Below are positions 11,415 to 27,190 of a DNA stretch of 64,000 nt, one piece after another. Origin of the DNA: Echiichthys vipera (lineage: Eukaryota > Chordata > Actinopteri > Perciformes > Trachinidae); contig OY829650.1 of assembly GCA_963691815.1 (NCBI GenBank), positions 7,781,027-7,845,026 on the forward strand. Reading direction: 5' to 3'. A program made the translations under genes and the position numbers. The notes under the pieces were generated by a model, which saw nothing but the letters and a program-made list of their open reading frames with translations, ran no database searches and had not been told where the DNA came from. Positions within the stretch are counted from its first letter, which is position 1. Each line of letters starts with the position of its first letter.

Positions 11415-11898
11415 AATTCCAATAAAACTAGATCTTATTCACTGAAGCCGACACTATGTTCCGATAGGACGACATAAATCATCCAGTTTTAGAGTCTCTA
11501 CTTGCACATAGAGCCTGTTGTTTGTTTTGCAAAAATCCACCCGTATCATCGTGTCCACCCAAAGCAGGGCTGTGTGAGAGCTGACCCTCAGGCACAGTAC
11601 GTGTACACCCCACAGATCCCCTCCTCCCAGCTTATGCATGTTACCATATCAAAGGCAGACGCCTCAAGCTAGGCATACACTAAATTATGTTAGCAGTTGC
11701 TATCTATGAGTAAGTTAGCCAGCCTATCTCCATGTGGCGTGTACTCCATGCCATTTATTGATGAGAGAAGACACAGGCGCGTTCACAGGAATCTGGTGCA
11801 CGCGCCCTTACGAGCACTCCATTGGAGAGAGCGGAGGAGCTCTGTGTTAAAATTGAGTGACTCAACTCGATCTGCCAGACTTGCCGACTGCAGCTTAA
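11415..11898 (-). mobile_element. TTAA-flanked MITE, minus-strand copy
   Basis: This is the inverse of the element at 35496-35838. Bases 11430-11724 match the reverse complement of its right two thirds: GAGCCTGTTGT, TTTTGCAAAAATC, CCACAGATCCCC, CCTCAAGCTAGG and AAGTTAGCCAGCC are shared. Bases 11845-11898 match its other end (CTGCCAGACTTGCCGACTGC). About 120 bp between them (11725-11844) is extra or strongly diverged. The left terminal repeat is eroded. There is no coding capacity. Confidence 0.75.
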
Positions 11899-13280
11899 CT
11901 GTATTTTTTTCAAGCTTGTTGGTTTTTGTGTGTAAAAACACAATTATCTGAAATATTTAATCAAATGAGGCAAAAAACAAAAATTTAGTATTTCTATGCC
12001 AAAAACTCCAAATATTTAGGAAAAATGTTATGTTGATGAAGTTATGCTTATTTATGTTACATGTTTAATGACGTAAAAAATTAATTTAACTTTACCATTA
12101 ATTAATATAATCAATTGCATCATGGCCACTGAGATGTTTATTCTGATTGACTTGCATTATAATATAACTAGACACCTTTGAGCCAAGTTATGAGAAAAGT
12201 TATGAGGCTGCAACAGTTTTTGTTCAAGAACTTTGATTTTGAGAACAGAGATTCATTTGTGACATTTTTTTTTAAATGTAATTATTATTTTCTGTCTCTT
12301 CTCTTCACTTTTTACTTCTACAGCAGCTGTTCATTCAGAGACAAGAGGGTGTGTTATAGTGTTCTCTGCTTTTACAGTATGGAAAGATTAGAACATTGGC
12401 CTAGTTTTGCCTCAAGTTCAGTGTGTATAATGTGCAATCATTAACACATTTGAAATGCTTTGAAATGTACTTCTGCCTGAAGGAAAGAAGACAAAACATT
12501 GTATCTGCACTATCTTAATGAGAAAGATAACATGTACTTTCACAATTAAACTCATAACTGTAGACTTTATGACTTTCGCTGAAACATTTACTGACACTCC
12601 ATCGGGGAAAAATAGGATTAATCGGTGCAAGTCAACCGCAGTGTTGCGTCGGGTGGTGTCATCCTACTGTAACTCTGCAGGTCTTCCTGAAGGAGTACTT
12701 AAACTCATGCTGGACATGAAAGATTAGATATAACCAAGAATAGTCTTTCCTTACCCATCTACGTATGTAACGCTATTAGCGGAGTCGAATCACAATCTTA
12801 CCTGAGTCACATTGCAGTAATCCCAGGAGACATTCAACACATCTCTAAGGTCAGACATTCTGACCAGATGAGAGGCAATGATCACACAATCATATGTTGG
12901 TGTGTTTTGTATGTATCTCCTGTTTCTGGGACACTTTGTATGTGTGTATTGTGTTTAGTCTAACCACTTGTGTCTTTGAAGGCGTCTCATTTATACAACT
13001 GTTGAATCTGGATCTGAATAAGACAAGTCATGCCTTTAATGGTGTTATGTTGGTCACTGACCCAACTGTGGCCTTGGGTACAACTCTCTCAATTCAGCAC
13101 AGCACAAGAGTCTACATTTTTTTTCATGACAAAAAGTTAATTTAACAGACTGCTCATTTCTCAGATAAACAGCTTCCCGAGTGTCAAAACTCTGCAGTGC
13201 TTATCACACACCTGCACACCCCTCTCACACACCCCTACCACTACTCTGCAGAAGAGGAGAGATATCGCCTCATTCAATAT
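11899..13280. other. non-coding AT-rich DNA, nothing recognised
   Basis: No gene or repeat family is supported. Bases 12600-12700 are richer in CpG than their surroundings and lie in an open frame (12518-12727, 69 codons), but it has no recognisable domain and no clear splice sites. Confidence 0.45.
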
Positions 13281-13480
13281 AGTCAGAGCTCCATCAGCAG
13301 TTAGAGATATAAACAGCGCTCATGGGAGCTTTCAAACATCCCCATGCCTTCATTTGCTCTAATATGAAATGGATACAGAAACTGCCAAATGTGTGATGTA
13401 GAGCCAGAGCATTGGGATATAAAACATAAGAGAAAATATATCTGGACTGATTGATAACTCACAGATGTCAGAGCATGTGT
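13281..13480 (+). repeat. unclassified dispersed repeat D, copy 1
   Basis: The segment shares GAGCTCCATCAG, GCTTTCAAACA, a CC(T/A)TCATTT-like block and an (A)TGATACTGA/ATGGATACAGA block, in the same order and spacing, with 61766-61942. The similarity is patchy, so both are probably old copies of one interspersed family or an old duplication. It has no coding content. Confidence 0.45.
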
Positions 13481-16400
13481 ATCATGTATGTACTGTGGAT
13501 ACACAATCTATTGACTGATCCAGGATCAGGGCTGGAGCATCAATACTTTCACTTTATTTCGTACACTAACACTCAACTCACATTCAGGTCACTTCCATAG
13601 TCTGCTGAGTGTCGAGCTTTGTAGCTCCACCTCGCTGCTTCGAGAAAATTAGGTTAGACTGAGTTGTCTGTCATTTTAGGGTGAATAACAACAGATTATC
13701 TTCATTTCTGACATTGGTTTATGGGTTGTTATGTCTAAGAAAAGTCTGTGGAGATAGACAATGGAAGAATACCATTTTATCGTCTATGTATTTGACTCTA
13801 GCATGATCAGACATACATACATTCTGCAGCAGTCCTGTGAACACTGAATTAATTTTTCATTGTAAGTATTAAAATAGCAATGAGACTGCAGTGAGTGGGT
13901 CAGCCGAATATGCTTTAGATTAGAGGGGAAACCTCAGACTATAACCTCTACCTTGTGTTTTTTTATTTTGTTTCTGTCTGCTAATATCTCTGACATATCT
14001 TGTATCTTAGCAAATGTGTCACTAGAGAGGTGTTTTCACATTCCTCTCCTGAATGAGGAGATGTCTGTACACTTTCTATGTGGGAAATCCAAGTTAAACA
14101 AAACATGTATCATGTCAGATTAGTATTTAAATACTTTAACACATGTCTGGAGTGGGAATTTCATAAGCCTCCATTCTTGAGTCCACTGCTTTCCATGTAT
14201 GGTCATGAGCTCTGGGTAAACCCTCTGCAGGGAGTCTAGACTCACTCTTAGGGACAGTGTGAGGAGCTCTGATTTCTACTTGTGCAGTTGTATGTGTGTT
14301 TGTGTGTGTCTCTTTGTGTATGTACATGAGTGGATATGTGAAGGGCAGTCAGGCTGATAAAAGACTTAAGAAGACAAGCAGCTGTTGACTCACTGTCACG
14401 GAGGCAGAACAACATCAGGACACTGCTGTTGATCCCATTTATCATATTCCCTAAAGGTCTGATCTCACAAGACACATTTTCCTGCAGTCACACATCTCTC
14501 ACTCTGTCTCTCTCTGTCTGTCTCTTTTCACTCTTAGATGCGGTTTGCTCTGGAAACCTCCCACAGAGAAATATATTCCTGCTGCGGTGGGGAGGTTATT
14601 CAGAAGGCTTACACACCTTTATCCAGCTGAGGGGGCGGCTTGTTTGTTCTGTGGTGAGAAAGAGACAAGAGAGCTTCTTCTTCTTTTTTTGCTGAACTAC
14701 TACAAAGGGAGATGTGATGTTTTTCCCAGGAAGATGATTCTGTTTTTAACGAGGCTAAGCCGGCCAAATGTCAAAACTCTCTAAATGTTAGTTTTAGATG
14801 GAATATGCATATTGGAACTTTTACCAGCTGCTACAGTATCACAGCTGCATGAGCCGGAGATCAGTATGACCAACTCTGACTCTAAACTTCAATTTGAACC
14901 AGAAACTAACCAGTGTAGCACAAAAGCATGCTGGAATCATATATTATTACATTTAGATATCCATAGTATGCGGTGGAATGAGCAAAATAGCTAGCCAACT
15001 AGCCAGCCACTCTTGTCAGAGCTCTCCTTGCTCAACCACATACACCCAATCTAGAATTTAGAAACGATTTATTTCCCTTGGGTTCCCAGATATTAACACT
15101 GAATTTTTGTACATTTAATTTTGCAGCTAAATTTGTCATTTAGATTTTTTAATGTTGAATTTTAATCATTGTATTTTGCACCTGAATTTGGTATATTGCA
15201 TTCTGTTAATCTTTGATCCTGAATTTGTGAACATTGAAAATTAAAGGTGAAAATAAGTTGTTGAACATTTTTAAGAGATCAATTCAGAGGCAAACCATTC
15301 AAAAATGTAATTAATATGCATACATATTCAGTGCTAGAAATGCAATGGCTTTTTAAATTCAAAATATGATGACAGATTGACTTTAATATGTGTTCCTCAT
15401 CAAGGATCTGCAGTGACGCCCAGTTAAACTTTATACATCTCTGTCAGAAAATCCAACTAGTCTCGATGAAATTGCTGATGCTATTCACATTTCTGAACTT
15501 TCCATTTTAACTGGTAATTTGCATTTAGAGAGAAGCTGTGGCTTTTTGACTTTGTCTCCCCCCCTCCCCCTGACAAAGCCATAAAGTCAATGTTTCTCCT
15601 GAACTCTCTAGCTGAAGGTCAGAACTAGAGCAAACGAGAAGGTTTCAGCAGGATGATCAGCCTTGGAAACTAAACAGATGTCAACAGCAAACAAATATCC
15701 ACCTCTCACACACTCCGTGATAATTATGTATTATTAGCCCATTATGAATTTAACTTTGTCCATTTGTGTATTTCATCTAATAACAAGGGGCAGCAGTTGT
15801 ATATAATGTATGCTATTGAGGACAGCAGATGCTATAATAACCTCCCCTTGCAATTAATCACATGCAGAATAATGATGAGTGACATAAAGCTGAGTTTAAT
15901 ATTTCCCTGAGAGAAACAATATGCAGCTAATACACCATTTCGTCAACATGATGCACACAAATACAGTAATTAACTCCTGGTATAATAGCTGTTCACAGTA
16001 TGACATGTATATTCTCTCTACACTTCAGGCTGATTGTGGTTATTTCCATCAGGCTCATATTAAAGCCAGCTGTGGAGTTGCTGTTCATGAAGCTCCATCA
16101 GACCTGAAGAGATGGAAACAGCATTTCACACTGCAGTATCTCTGTCTACTGCTGGATCTGAAGCAGACAGAGATACTGCAGTGTTAATAATTGTCTTTAT
16201 TATTTAAAGATAATCTATGTTTATGAGCCAAAACACATTTTACACATCTCTACTGGCTCTCCCTAAATGACTTGCTCTGCTTTGATCGTCCCTTTTCAGA
16301 AAGGAAAATAACAAACAAATCAACAATGTAATGATATCAGCACTGTGGTGTTTATTTATTTATTTACTTCCATTGACTAGACTATGCCCAACAGCTCATG

Positions 16401-16838
16401 ACAACAGAGCAGATTTGGGATTTATACTAAAGCCAAGGAATTACAGCTGCAGTAACTGTCCAAATGCATCCATAAACTAAAACTAAATATAAATAGCACA
16501 TCAAAAACTTTTATCCATCCTACTGCAATCTTCCATTTTTGTCAAAACAAGCAACATAAGAATCACATATGCGAACAAATAAAACATGCACTGATAGTGA
16601 AAGATAGTTAAATGACTTACAATATGATAGCGGTCTGTTCCAAAGGTTCAAAAATTAATTTTAATGACTTCAAAACATGAATTCACATTTGATAGGTAAA
16701 ACAGCTCCAGATGATATATTCAAAACCGTGGGATTTCAACTTTATATGTAATGAACACAATTGATGGCTGTTAATACTGGGGAAATGTATATTCTTATAT
16801 GTAGTATGTAAGCAGTATAGGGCACGTGAGTGTCGGAC
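13481..16838. other. unique AT-rich non-coding DNA
   Basis: No gene is recognised. Short frames at 14136-14475, 14429-14784 and 15921-16187 show no domain. Around 15110-15240 a loosely repeated motif (TTTTGCANCTGAATTTG-like) occurs three times. Bases 15700-15910 combine ATAATTATGTATTATTAG, CAATTAATCACATGCAG and similar AT-rich transcription-factor-like cores. This makes the stretch a possible, unproven conserved enhancer. Confidence 0.45.
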
Positions 16839-17189
16839 TGAATTTTAACATTCATTCATTCATTCATTCATTCATTCATTCATTCATCCATTCATCCATT
16901 CATCTTCAACCGCTTGTCCCTATCGGGGTCACGAGGACTGGAGCCGATCCTAGCTGACATTGGGCGTGAGGCGGGGCACACTCTGAACAGGACGCCAGGG
17001 CACATAGAGACAGGGCACATAGAGACAAACAGAAACAGACAACCATTCACACCAACGGGCAATTTAGAGTAATCAATTAACCTTACACGTACATGTCTTT
17101 GGACTGTGGGAGGAATTCGAACTAGCAACCCTCTTGCTGTGAGGCGACGGCTAACCACAACACCACCATGCCTCCCATGAATTTTAACA
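16839..17189 (-). mobile_element. tRNA-derived SINE with 12-bp target duplication
   Basis: The SINE body is 16851-17177, flanked by identical 12-bp copies of TGAATTTTAACA at 16839-16850 and 17178-17189. On the minus strand it begins GGAGGCATGGTGGTGTTG with A-box-like TGTGGTTAGC and B-box-like AGTTCGAATTCC. It continues with CCACAGTCCAAAGACATG and TAAATTGCCCGTTGG and ends in (GGAT)n/(GAAT)n, seen on the plus strand as the ATTC repeat at 16851-16903. About 80 bases normally found just after the B box in this family, and present at 6062-6280, are missing. There is no protein product. Confidence 0.85.
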
Positions 17190-17488
17190 GTGCCTTCATG
17201 ATAGGAGCAAAATGAAGGAGAGAAAACATGTTCTTTAAAGATCTCCTTACTGTTTCTTTCTGTTCTGGAACTATTTGTCACATTTCCTCATGTCTCTGCA
17301 GTTTCTGATTTCTGTTCTGTCAGTCTGCTCTGCAGCCACATCATCCTGCCCTCTGAGCTCCTTCTCCTGATGCAGCTGGAGGAGATGTTGAATCACTGGG
17401 AGTTGTCAATCATTTCATCTTTCCTCCCTGTATGAAACTCTAGCAGAGACTAGAGGTAGAGCTGTGCTCCCATCCTGTTTCAAAGATC

Positions 17489-17577
17489 AAGTTATTATTC
17501 ATTCAGCTATCAATCAGAGTCAAGATGATTCCGTAGGAGGTTTGAATAAAAGCTGGCATTATGGAAATGTTCAGGTA
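17489..17577 (+). repeat. unclassified dispersed repeat E, copy 1
   Basis: This roughly 90-bp stretch (CAAGTTATTATTCATTCAGC, CTATCAATCA, GGAGGTTTGAAT, GTTCAGGTA) matches 28738-28832 in order and orientation. The surrounding sequence does not align convincingly. The family is not recognised. Confidence 0.5.
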
Positions 17578-19177
17578 CAACAGTGGAATAGCTCCACTGG
17601 AAAATTAAACACAGAATTGTAATTATTATAAAACAGTGGTTGGAAAAGGTACTTTGTGTGATGATGGTAATAGAAGTGGTCAAATCACTGAGCCCACTGT
17701 CACAGTCATGCATCTTTTTATAACATTGGTCAGTGTATGTTTCAGTATGTTAATACTGATGAACAAGCTCCCTCAGTAATGCAGAGGCAATAAAGTGAGG
17801 CTGTGCTGCTGGAAAGAAATAAAGACAACAGTTGGAGTTCAGCTTTCTGCTGCAGACACTGTCTCTGCTAAGTTTTTCTACGGTCAGATGGCATTCTGCA
17901 AAACATCACTCCCTTAGAATGAGATATTTATAGAGCTCATAGTGGAAAACATTTCCATTTGTTTAAAAGTGCATAAGTGCAAATCAATTTCAATTTCTTT
18001 CAAGCCTTAAAACTAAATTATATTGGTTATTCTATACTGCACATAAAAATACAAAGGTTATAAAACAAATTAAGGTCTATTTGCACTGCATTGGACATTT
18101 CTCATTAAATAGTTTTTAATTATTTTTGATTGTTGAAATGATTCCATCTTTTTGAGCAATCTTTTATTTGAGCTATGTGATTGTAGCCCTCTCATAAGCA
18201 CCTACTTTGTCCATCTGTGTCTGAAGATGCAATGTATTCGACTTCATAAAGAAAATAATCCTCTATTATCTTGTGACAAAGCAAAGCTTGCATAACTTAA
18301 ATCTCAGCTCAACAACAACAACAGAGTAAATGACTATCTTCATCTTTTCATCATCACTCAAAAAGGAGGCAAACAATGAGCTTCTAAGTGAGCAGATGAT
18401 AGTAGCTATAGCAAGACTGCAGCGTAGCCCAACCTCTCTGTGAGACGTGAGAATCAGTCAGAGTCAGAGCTTTTTATTGGTTCTTATTTGCCTTACCTCC
18501 TGCAGCTGAGTCAAATCACATTCCACAGATCTGCTGCTGCATGTCTGCAGAAACCCAAGACATAAATGTAATGTGTCTCAGTGCTCAGAATAATAACCTT
18601 ATCTGGAGCGGGAGGGATGTGACTTAACAGTAATACCTGACCATGAGTCACATTTTGTAAATGGATGTAATGCATATATTTTAAGGGGAAAAGACACAAT
18701 GGGAAGGAAAAGAAAACTTCTGCAGTATGTGGTTCAGCTGTGGTGTGTACAAACATTAAGATAACGCATCCATATGTATTAAGAGCACTGCCTCACATTC
18801 ACTTATCAGGAGCAGTATTAAAGCAGCGGTCTGAATCACCAGCCAACGTCCTGAATAAATGTCACAACACTGATCCATTCACTGAGCTGAATAGGACTCT
18901 AAACATATATATAATATACTTATAACTTTTAAATACTAAAAAGAGTTACAAATAATATATACTAGTAAAGTTAAGGCAGATCATTTGTCAGCCTTCTTCG
19001 TACGTTTTTCACAGTGAGTTTAATTTCTGTAGTATATCAGCAGCTCCTGATAATATACAAGTTCTGTAAATCTACACAGCATCATTGATGATCAAGCAAG
19101 CAATCATGCCATAAATAAGGCACATGTTTTATATCAACGTGTCCTACAACCAAGCGCAGTAGATCATTGTGACTGAA
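17578..19177. other. non-coding DNA, nothing recognised
   Basis: No coding frame, RNA gene or repeat family is supported. The short frames 18511-18756 (minus) and 18740-18925 (plus) have no domain. Confidence 0.5.
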
Positions 19178-21079
<1,902 letters not shown>

Positions 21080-22058
21080 TGCGAGTGCACATTACACCAG
21101 TTTTGAAATCGCTGCATTGGCTCCCTGTGCGCTTCAGGATCAATTTTAAGGTCATTTTACTAGTTTTTAAATGTCTTAACGGTCTCGGGCCTTCTTATTT
21201 ATCTGCAATACTTTTACTCTATCAACCCTCGCGGACCCTGGGGTCCTCCGGTGCTGGCCTTTTAACCATACCACAAGTAAGAACCAAAACACATGGGGAG
21301 GCAGCATTCAGTTATTATGGCCCAGATTGTGGAACAGCCTGTCGGAGAACCTCAGGGCCGCAGAGAATGTTGATGTTTTTAAAAAGAGGCTCAAAACCCA
21401 CCTTTTTAATCTGGCTTTTGAGTGACATGTTTGATTCTTTCCAATTTCTTTTATGCTTCTTATATTTTTTATTATTTTTAGCTTCTATTCCTTTTATCTT
21501 ATTTTAAAGTTTTGACTGTTTTTATTCCCTCATAGTTTTTAGCTTCTATTCTTTTTTATCTTATTTTACTGTTTTAGCCCCTCGGTTTTCCAGTGTTTCC
21601 TCCAGGGAGCCGACCACACCGGGAGTTGTCTTTGGCCCACTGATGCGGGTGCTGTACCATGGACGGCCCTGGCCCGGGTGGGTTGAGAGGTCTACACCCT
21701 GGTGTGAAGCATCCTGTCTGCCTGGACTGGGGTGGTTCCTGTGGCGGCGCCCCCTGCAGCCATGGACCATGATTACTCTGGGTGTGTGTAGCCCCCAAAG
21801 GTAGATTAATCTTCACCTCAGATCTCTGTGCCTAGCCATGTCTGTGTATGTGTGTGGGTGTGTGTATGGATATGTGTGTGTGTGTGAGTCTGTATGTCCT
21901 TGTTTATCTCTGTGTATGTATTTTTGGGGGTGGGGGGATTTTCGTTTCCATGGTGTTTCTTTGTTGTTCATGTTTTGCTTTTATTTTCTGTAAGGCACTT
22001 TGTGCTACTGTCAAAGTATGAAAAGTGCCATATAAATAAAGATTGATTTGATTTGGTT
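21080..22058 (+). mobile_element. L2-type LINE, 5' truncated 3' third
   Basis: This is a non-LTR retrotransposon copy reduced to the C-terminal end of its reverse-transcriptase protein plus the 3' UTR. The UTR contains a GC-rich segment (21580-21770) and a GT-rich segment (21840-21910). It ends in TAAGGCACTTTGTGCTACTG, GTGCCATATAAATAAAG and an ATTTGATTTG tail at about 22043-22058. The tail differs from the GAATT tail of the 1765 and 56991 copies, so this belongs to a different L2 subfamily. The copy is 5' truncated, as expected from incomplete reverse transcription. Confidence 0.85.
21091..21425 (+). pseudogene. L2 LINE protein, C-terminal fragment, frameshifted
   Basis: The reading frame starts HITPVLKSLHWLPVRFRI and continues FKVILLVFKCLNGLGPSYLS, PSRTLGSSGAGLL and RTKTHGEAAFSYYGP. 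This is the typical segment downstream of the reverse-transcriptase domain in L2 elements. Near 21326, within GGCCCAGATTGTGG, one base is lost. The next frame then carries the family's LWNSLSENLRAAENVDVFKK block and ends KTHLFNLAFE before TGA at about 21423. The catalytic part of the protein is absent, so the copy is dead. Confidence 0.8.
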
Positions 22059-22942
22059 TGAAAATCATAGCTTCACTGTGGAAGTCAAAACAACATGAGA
22101 GCAGAGGGGAAGAAGCATAATTAGATTTGAGAAGCAAAACCAAACAAAACCCAATCCATGTCCTATTGGCCCCCAGCATTATAATCATATTAACTCATTC
22201 TTATGAGGACAATCACTTCAAGAGGACAATTAAGCTGTGATTAGATTATGTGACAGAGGCCATAGCAAGGACATTAGCAGAAGCTTCTGTCACTTTATGA
22301 CTTATAATTGCAGAACATAAAAGAAAAAAATATCGTCTGACTGGAGTTGATTAAAAGCTATTTTCTCTGTGTGACAGTGTAATGAACAAAGGTTAAGCCA
22401 ATGAGCTTTTACAGCGACTGGATAGGTTTGTCTTACAAACTGAAGCTGAAGTTTGTAATTAAACATATAAGGCATAAAGACACTCACTTGACTGCACAAA
22501 TTAAAAGCAAAAACAACAGAACAAATCACGGATAAAAGATACAAACATATTTTGAATTCCAGAAAGTGAAGCATATTGCACTCTGAGAACTGTTGATCCA
22601 GTGATATGCGTCATTATCATTGGACTAGAATAGGACTATGAGTACTTTGCAATTTTTCAGAGCTTGTGTGAACGGTGTTTGAAGAAAGTGAACATGTTTC
22701 TAAATGAATCTCTCTAATTTGCTCTCCATTATAGCACTGTAGCTTCACAATCCAGTACAAAGCAAATGAGGCGCAAAATAAATGAGATATTCATCAGGCC
22801 TTGAGCTGTGTTCAGATACTGTGATAAAGAACGGAGGAGAACTGATCACGGAGCCCACACAAGACTGACTGCAAGTTAGGCAAGAAAAAGTTAGATAAAG
22901 ATTAAAGTGGACAATATTAAGATGATTTATTATGGTTTTTAG
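22059..22942. other. non-coding DNA, nothing recognised
   Basis: No gene or repeat family is supported. AT-rich sequence at 22170-22310 (CATTATAATCATATTAAC, CACTTTATGACTTATAATTG) resembles enhancer-like composition but has no further support. Confidence 0.45.
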
Positions 22943-22951
22943 GATGGATTT

Positions 22952-23137
22952 TTGGATATACCTGCAGGGTTCTGGCAGGGATTAGCCTTTGAGTACAACA
23001 GACTGCCGTTTGGCTATTCTGGCTATATACTGTGTCTGACCTTTAGCCATACAGGGCCAGTGTGGTTGGATCGAGGTTATGTTGCGCAGGGTGTCATTCA
23101 TCAGGCTTCACCCACTGTACCCATAAAGTCCAGTTGA
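22952..23137 (+). pseudogene. possible gypsy-type reverse-transcriptase scrap
   Basis: Translation gives LDIPAGFWQ followed directly by GLAFEYNRLPFGYS. These resemble two consecutive blocks of a Ty3/gypsy reverse transcriptase: the D..(A/S)G(F/Y)WQ block holding the first catalytic aspartate, and the GL.EF.RLPFGL block. The 12-15 residues normally between them are missing, which suggests a deletion. Nothing downstream resembles the next block, no LTRs were found nearby, and the frame ends after 61 codons. An accidental likeness cannot be excluded. Confidence 0.35.
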
Positions 23138-23460
23138 TGGCACAGCCTGTTTAAGATTAAACAAAGGTTACGATATTTTGAGCACAGGCAAAGCCATTTG
23201 CCACAGGGGGGTAGACAATATTGTAACTCTGTAATTATCTCTAGCATTCGATTTAGCAATCCCCTGGTTTCATCAAGGAAGCAATTATCTCATCACTGAT
23301 CTGTGGTCATCCCATAAAGAGTATCTGATCAGAATTTAATGGCTGATTTCATTGTCTGAACAGTGACAGAGGACTGAGATTACACAGCGTTAAAAGTGGA
23401 TTCAAGTTCTCCATAAACACACTTCGGACTAATTGTGAGTTTGGAGAGAATGAACGTGAA

Positions 23461-23491
<31 letters not shown>

Positions 23492-24608
23492 TTAGGTGTT
23501 TGAGACTGTTTGGCTGTGTCTGTATGTCTCAGTTTGCTAAAGCCAGTGAGAGTGATGCAGACAACATCAAGCTTTTCAACAGCATCCATCTGGGATGATA
23601 GGACAGCACCAGTGGATGACGGAGGCTAATAAAGACATATACAGTGTGACACACGACCTGTTCACCACTTTTTCAGACAATTCTCCCTTCCTCACCACTG
23701 ACAGACAAACCAACTTCACTATTTTCTCCCCAGTTATTTCTCCTCCTCTTCAGTCCTGTCCCTCAACCAAGCCTATTATCAGCGGTCTCTGCTAGCTCTG
23801 ATGATATATTGGCTGATAGCTAAATCTCCACCAGAGAGACTGGACAAATGGCTTGGTATGTGTCCCAGTGGTGTGTGTCGATTTAGAAATCTATCTTAAG
23901 CTACCCCACCTCTTTGTGTGGGATACAGCGATAGAGAACAGTAGGGATGTATCTATATGACTGAAGGTGGAGTGAATGCATTTTTAAATTTTATTTACCC
24001 TTAAATACTTGTCTCCATGTCTTTGCCTCCCCCTCTTTTCTCCGCATCAAAGTGGGGTGTCACAGACCTTAGATTTAAACACTCATCTAGTATTCAACTC
24101 CATTCTGATTCATATGCAACATGTCTACACACATGGCAGAGGTCAGGCAGGGGGAAGAGGGTGGGACTATGGAGGGAGGTGGAGTTGTTCATGTTCAAAT
24201 TTCTACTAAGTGCTGAAAGGTAAGAATTGCTTGAATCATATCTGTCTATTTAAGAGACATGTGGTTCCACTGATGTTAGTTCCGCAGTTCAATGCATACT
24301 AATAAATGCTGCTTGGTTTGGCAGGCTTGAATATTGTATGGGCATTTAAATGTTCTGGTGTTAAATAGGGAATGGCTTCAAGACACTTATTTTACTGGAT
24401 ATGTGATTAAATATCAAAGTCTGACCGTGTTTGTAATGTAACAGAATCCTGTTCCTGAGAGCAGTTTCATAATTATTGAACCATTACACTAATGGCTGTT
24501 TTTCTTTAATATGTTGTTGTTGCAGACATCTAATCACTGAAACCCACAGTCCAGAGAAAATCCCACTATTCTCATTTAAATGCCAATCAATCATCACTCA
24601 CTCCCTCT
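23138..24608. other. non-coding DNA with a short (GT)n
   Basis: No gene is supported. It contains a pure (GT)13-14 at 23465-23491. The overlapping frames at 24009-24223 and the frame at 23595-23795 show no domain. Confidence 0.5.
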
Positions 24609-26335
<1,727 letters not shown>

Positions 26336-26503
26336 GGGCCCTGTTTACACGACAACGACTAAACAAATGGCACATCTCGTGTGTACGTGTTTACATAACA
26401 TCCATGTGCAGAGTACGGGTAACCTAAATGCAGAATAAAAACTGAGAATGCAAAGCCACTTTTGCTTTTCCTTTCTAGATCATCTTCGTCTAAACAGGGC
26501 CTC
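26336..26503. mobile_element. 168-bp MITE with GGGCCCTGTTTA ends
   Basis: The left end GGGCCCTGTTTACACGACAA and the right end (reverse complement GAGGCCCTGTTTAGACGAAG) form an imperfect terminal inverted repeat of about 25 bp around a non-coding core. This structure matches short non-autonomous DNA transposons common in fish, possibly of the PIF-Harbinger/ISL2EU type. A short GATTT string lies near both ends, but a clean target duplication is not seen. Confidence 0.7.
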
Positions 26504-26756
26504 AGATGATTTCTCAGAGTGACATAAACCCTCAACAATCAAATGAATACTCCAATGCAACTTGTGCATGTGAAAGCACATTGCTGAACTCCACCTGTCA
26601 GAAGACTCTAGTGAAAATATGACATTCTTAACATGGCAGTTTTGGTCATTTTTATTTCAAACTGACATTTGTCTGACTAAAGATATTTTCGTTGCATGTA
26701 CAATACATATAATATGAAATGCTCAAAAACTCTACTCCTTTCCCACGTTTGTGTAG

Positions 26757-27190
26757 TTGGCCTTTCTTAGCTGTCCATCAGGTGCCATGCTGCTCTGCAC
26801 ACCTGTTCCCAATCATCGTATCAGTCTCCTGACCTGTTACAGTAACTGCCTTACCAGCTGCTCCTTATTGGCTTACGAGTCTCCCGGTCCTCAGCTTTTA
26901 CTTCGGCAGTTTGTCAGATTGTTTGAGTTTCCTGTTATTTACGTAAGCTACTTTGCCTGTTCACCCACCTTTTCATGGTGGCCACTCGCTGTTGACCTAC
27001 AGCTTCTTAAATTATAGTTTTATTCACCTGTTTATAAATTAACCTCTGGAGAACCGCTTAGTAAGGTATCCAGTAACTTTATTTATCAAGGCTCTTTTGT
27101 ATTTTACTTCATTTTCTGGAGTCCATGTGTTTTACAATAACTATTTATATATAAACTCTTATTAAACATTCAGCTGTGTATTAACTATCA
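26757..27190 (+). repeat. LTR-like segment (weak)
   Basis: The stretch GCACACCTGTTCCCAATCAT, the CAGCTGCTCCTTATTGGC block, the pyrimidine-rich run that follows, and an AATAAAAA signal near 27190 resemble the layout of teleost gypsy-type LTRs. Neither terminal dinucleotides nor a target duplication nor a partner LTR was found. The 86-codon frame here would then be meaningless. It could equally be unique sequence. Confidence 0.3.

Noticed and set aside
14429..14784. Overlapping frames as a cysteine-containing small protein
   Set aside because: Two overlapping frames of similar length, no domain, and no splice or start context that distinguishes either.
16851..16903. Short regular repeats as a CRISPR array
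   Set aside because: It is a four-base ATTC tail of a retroposon with no spacers. No CRISPR array exists in the window.
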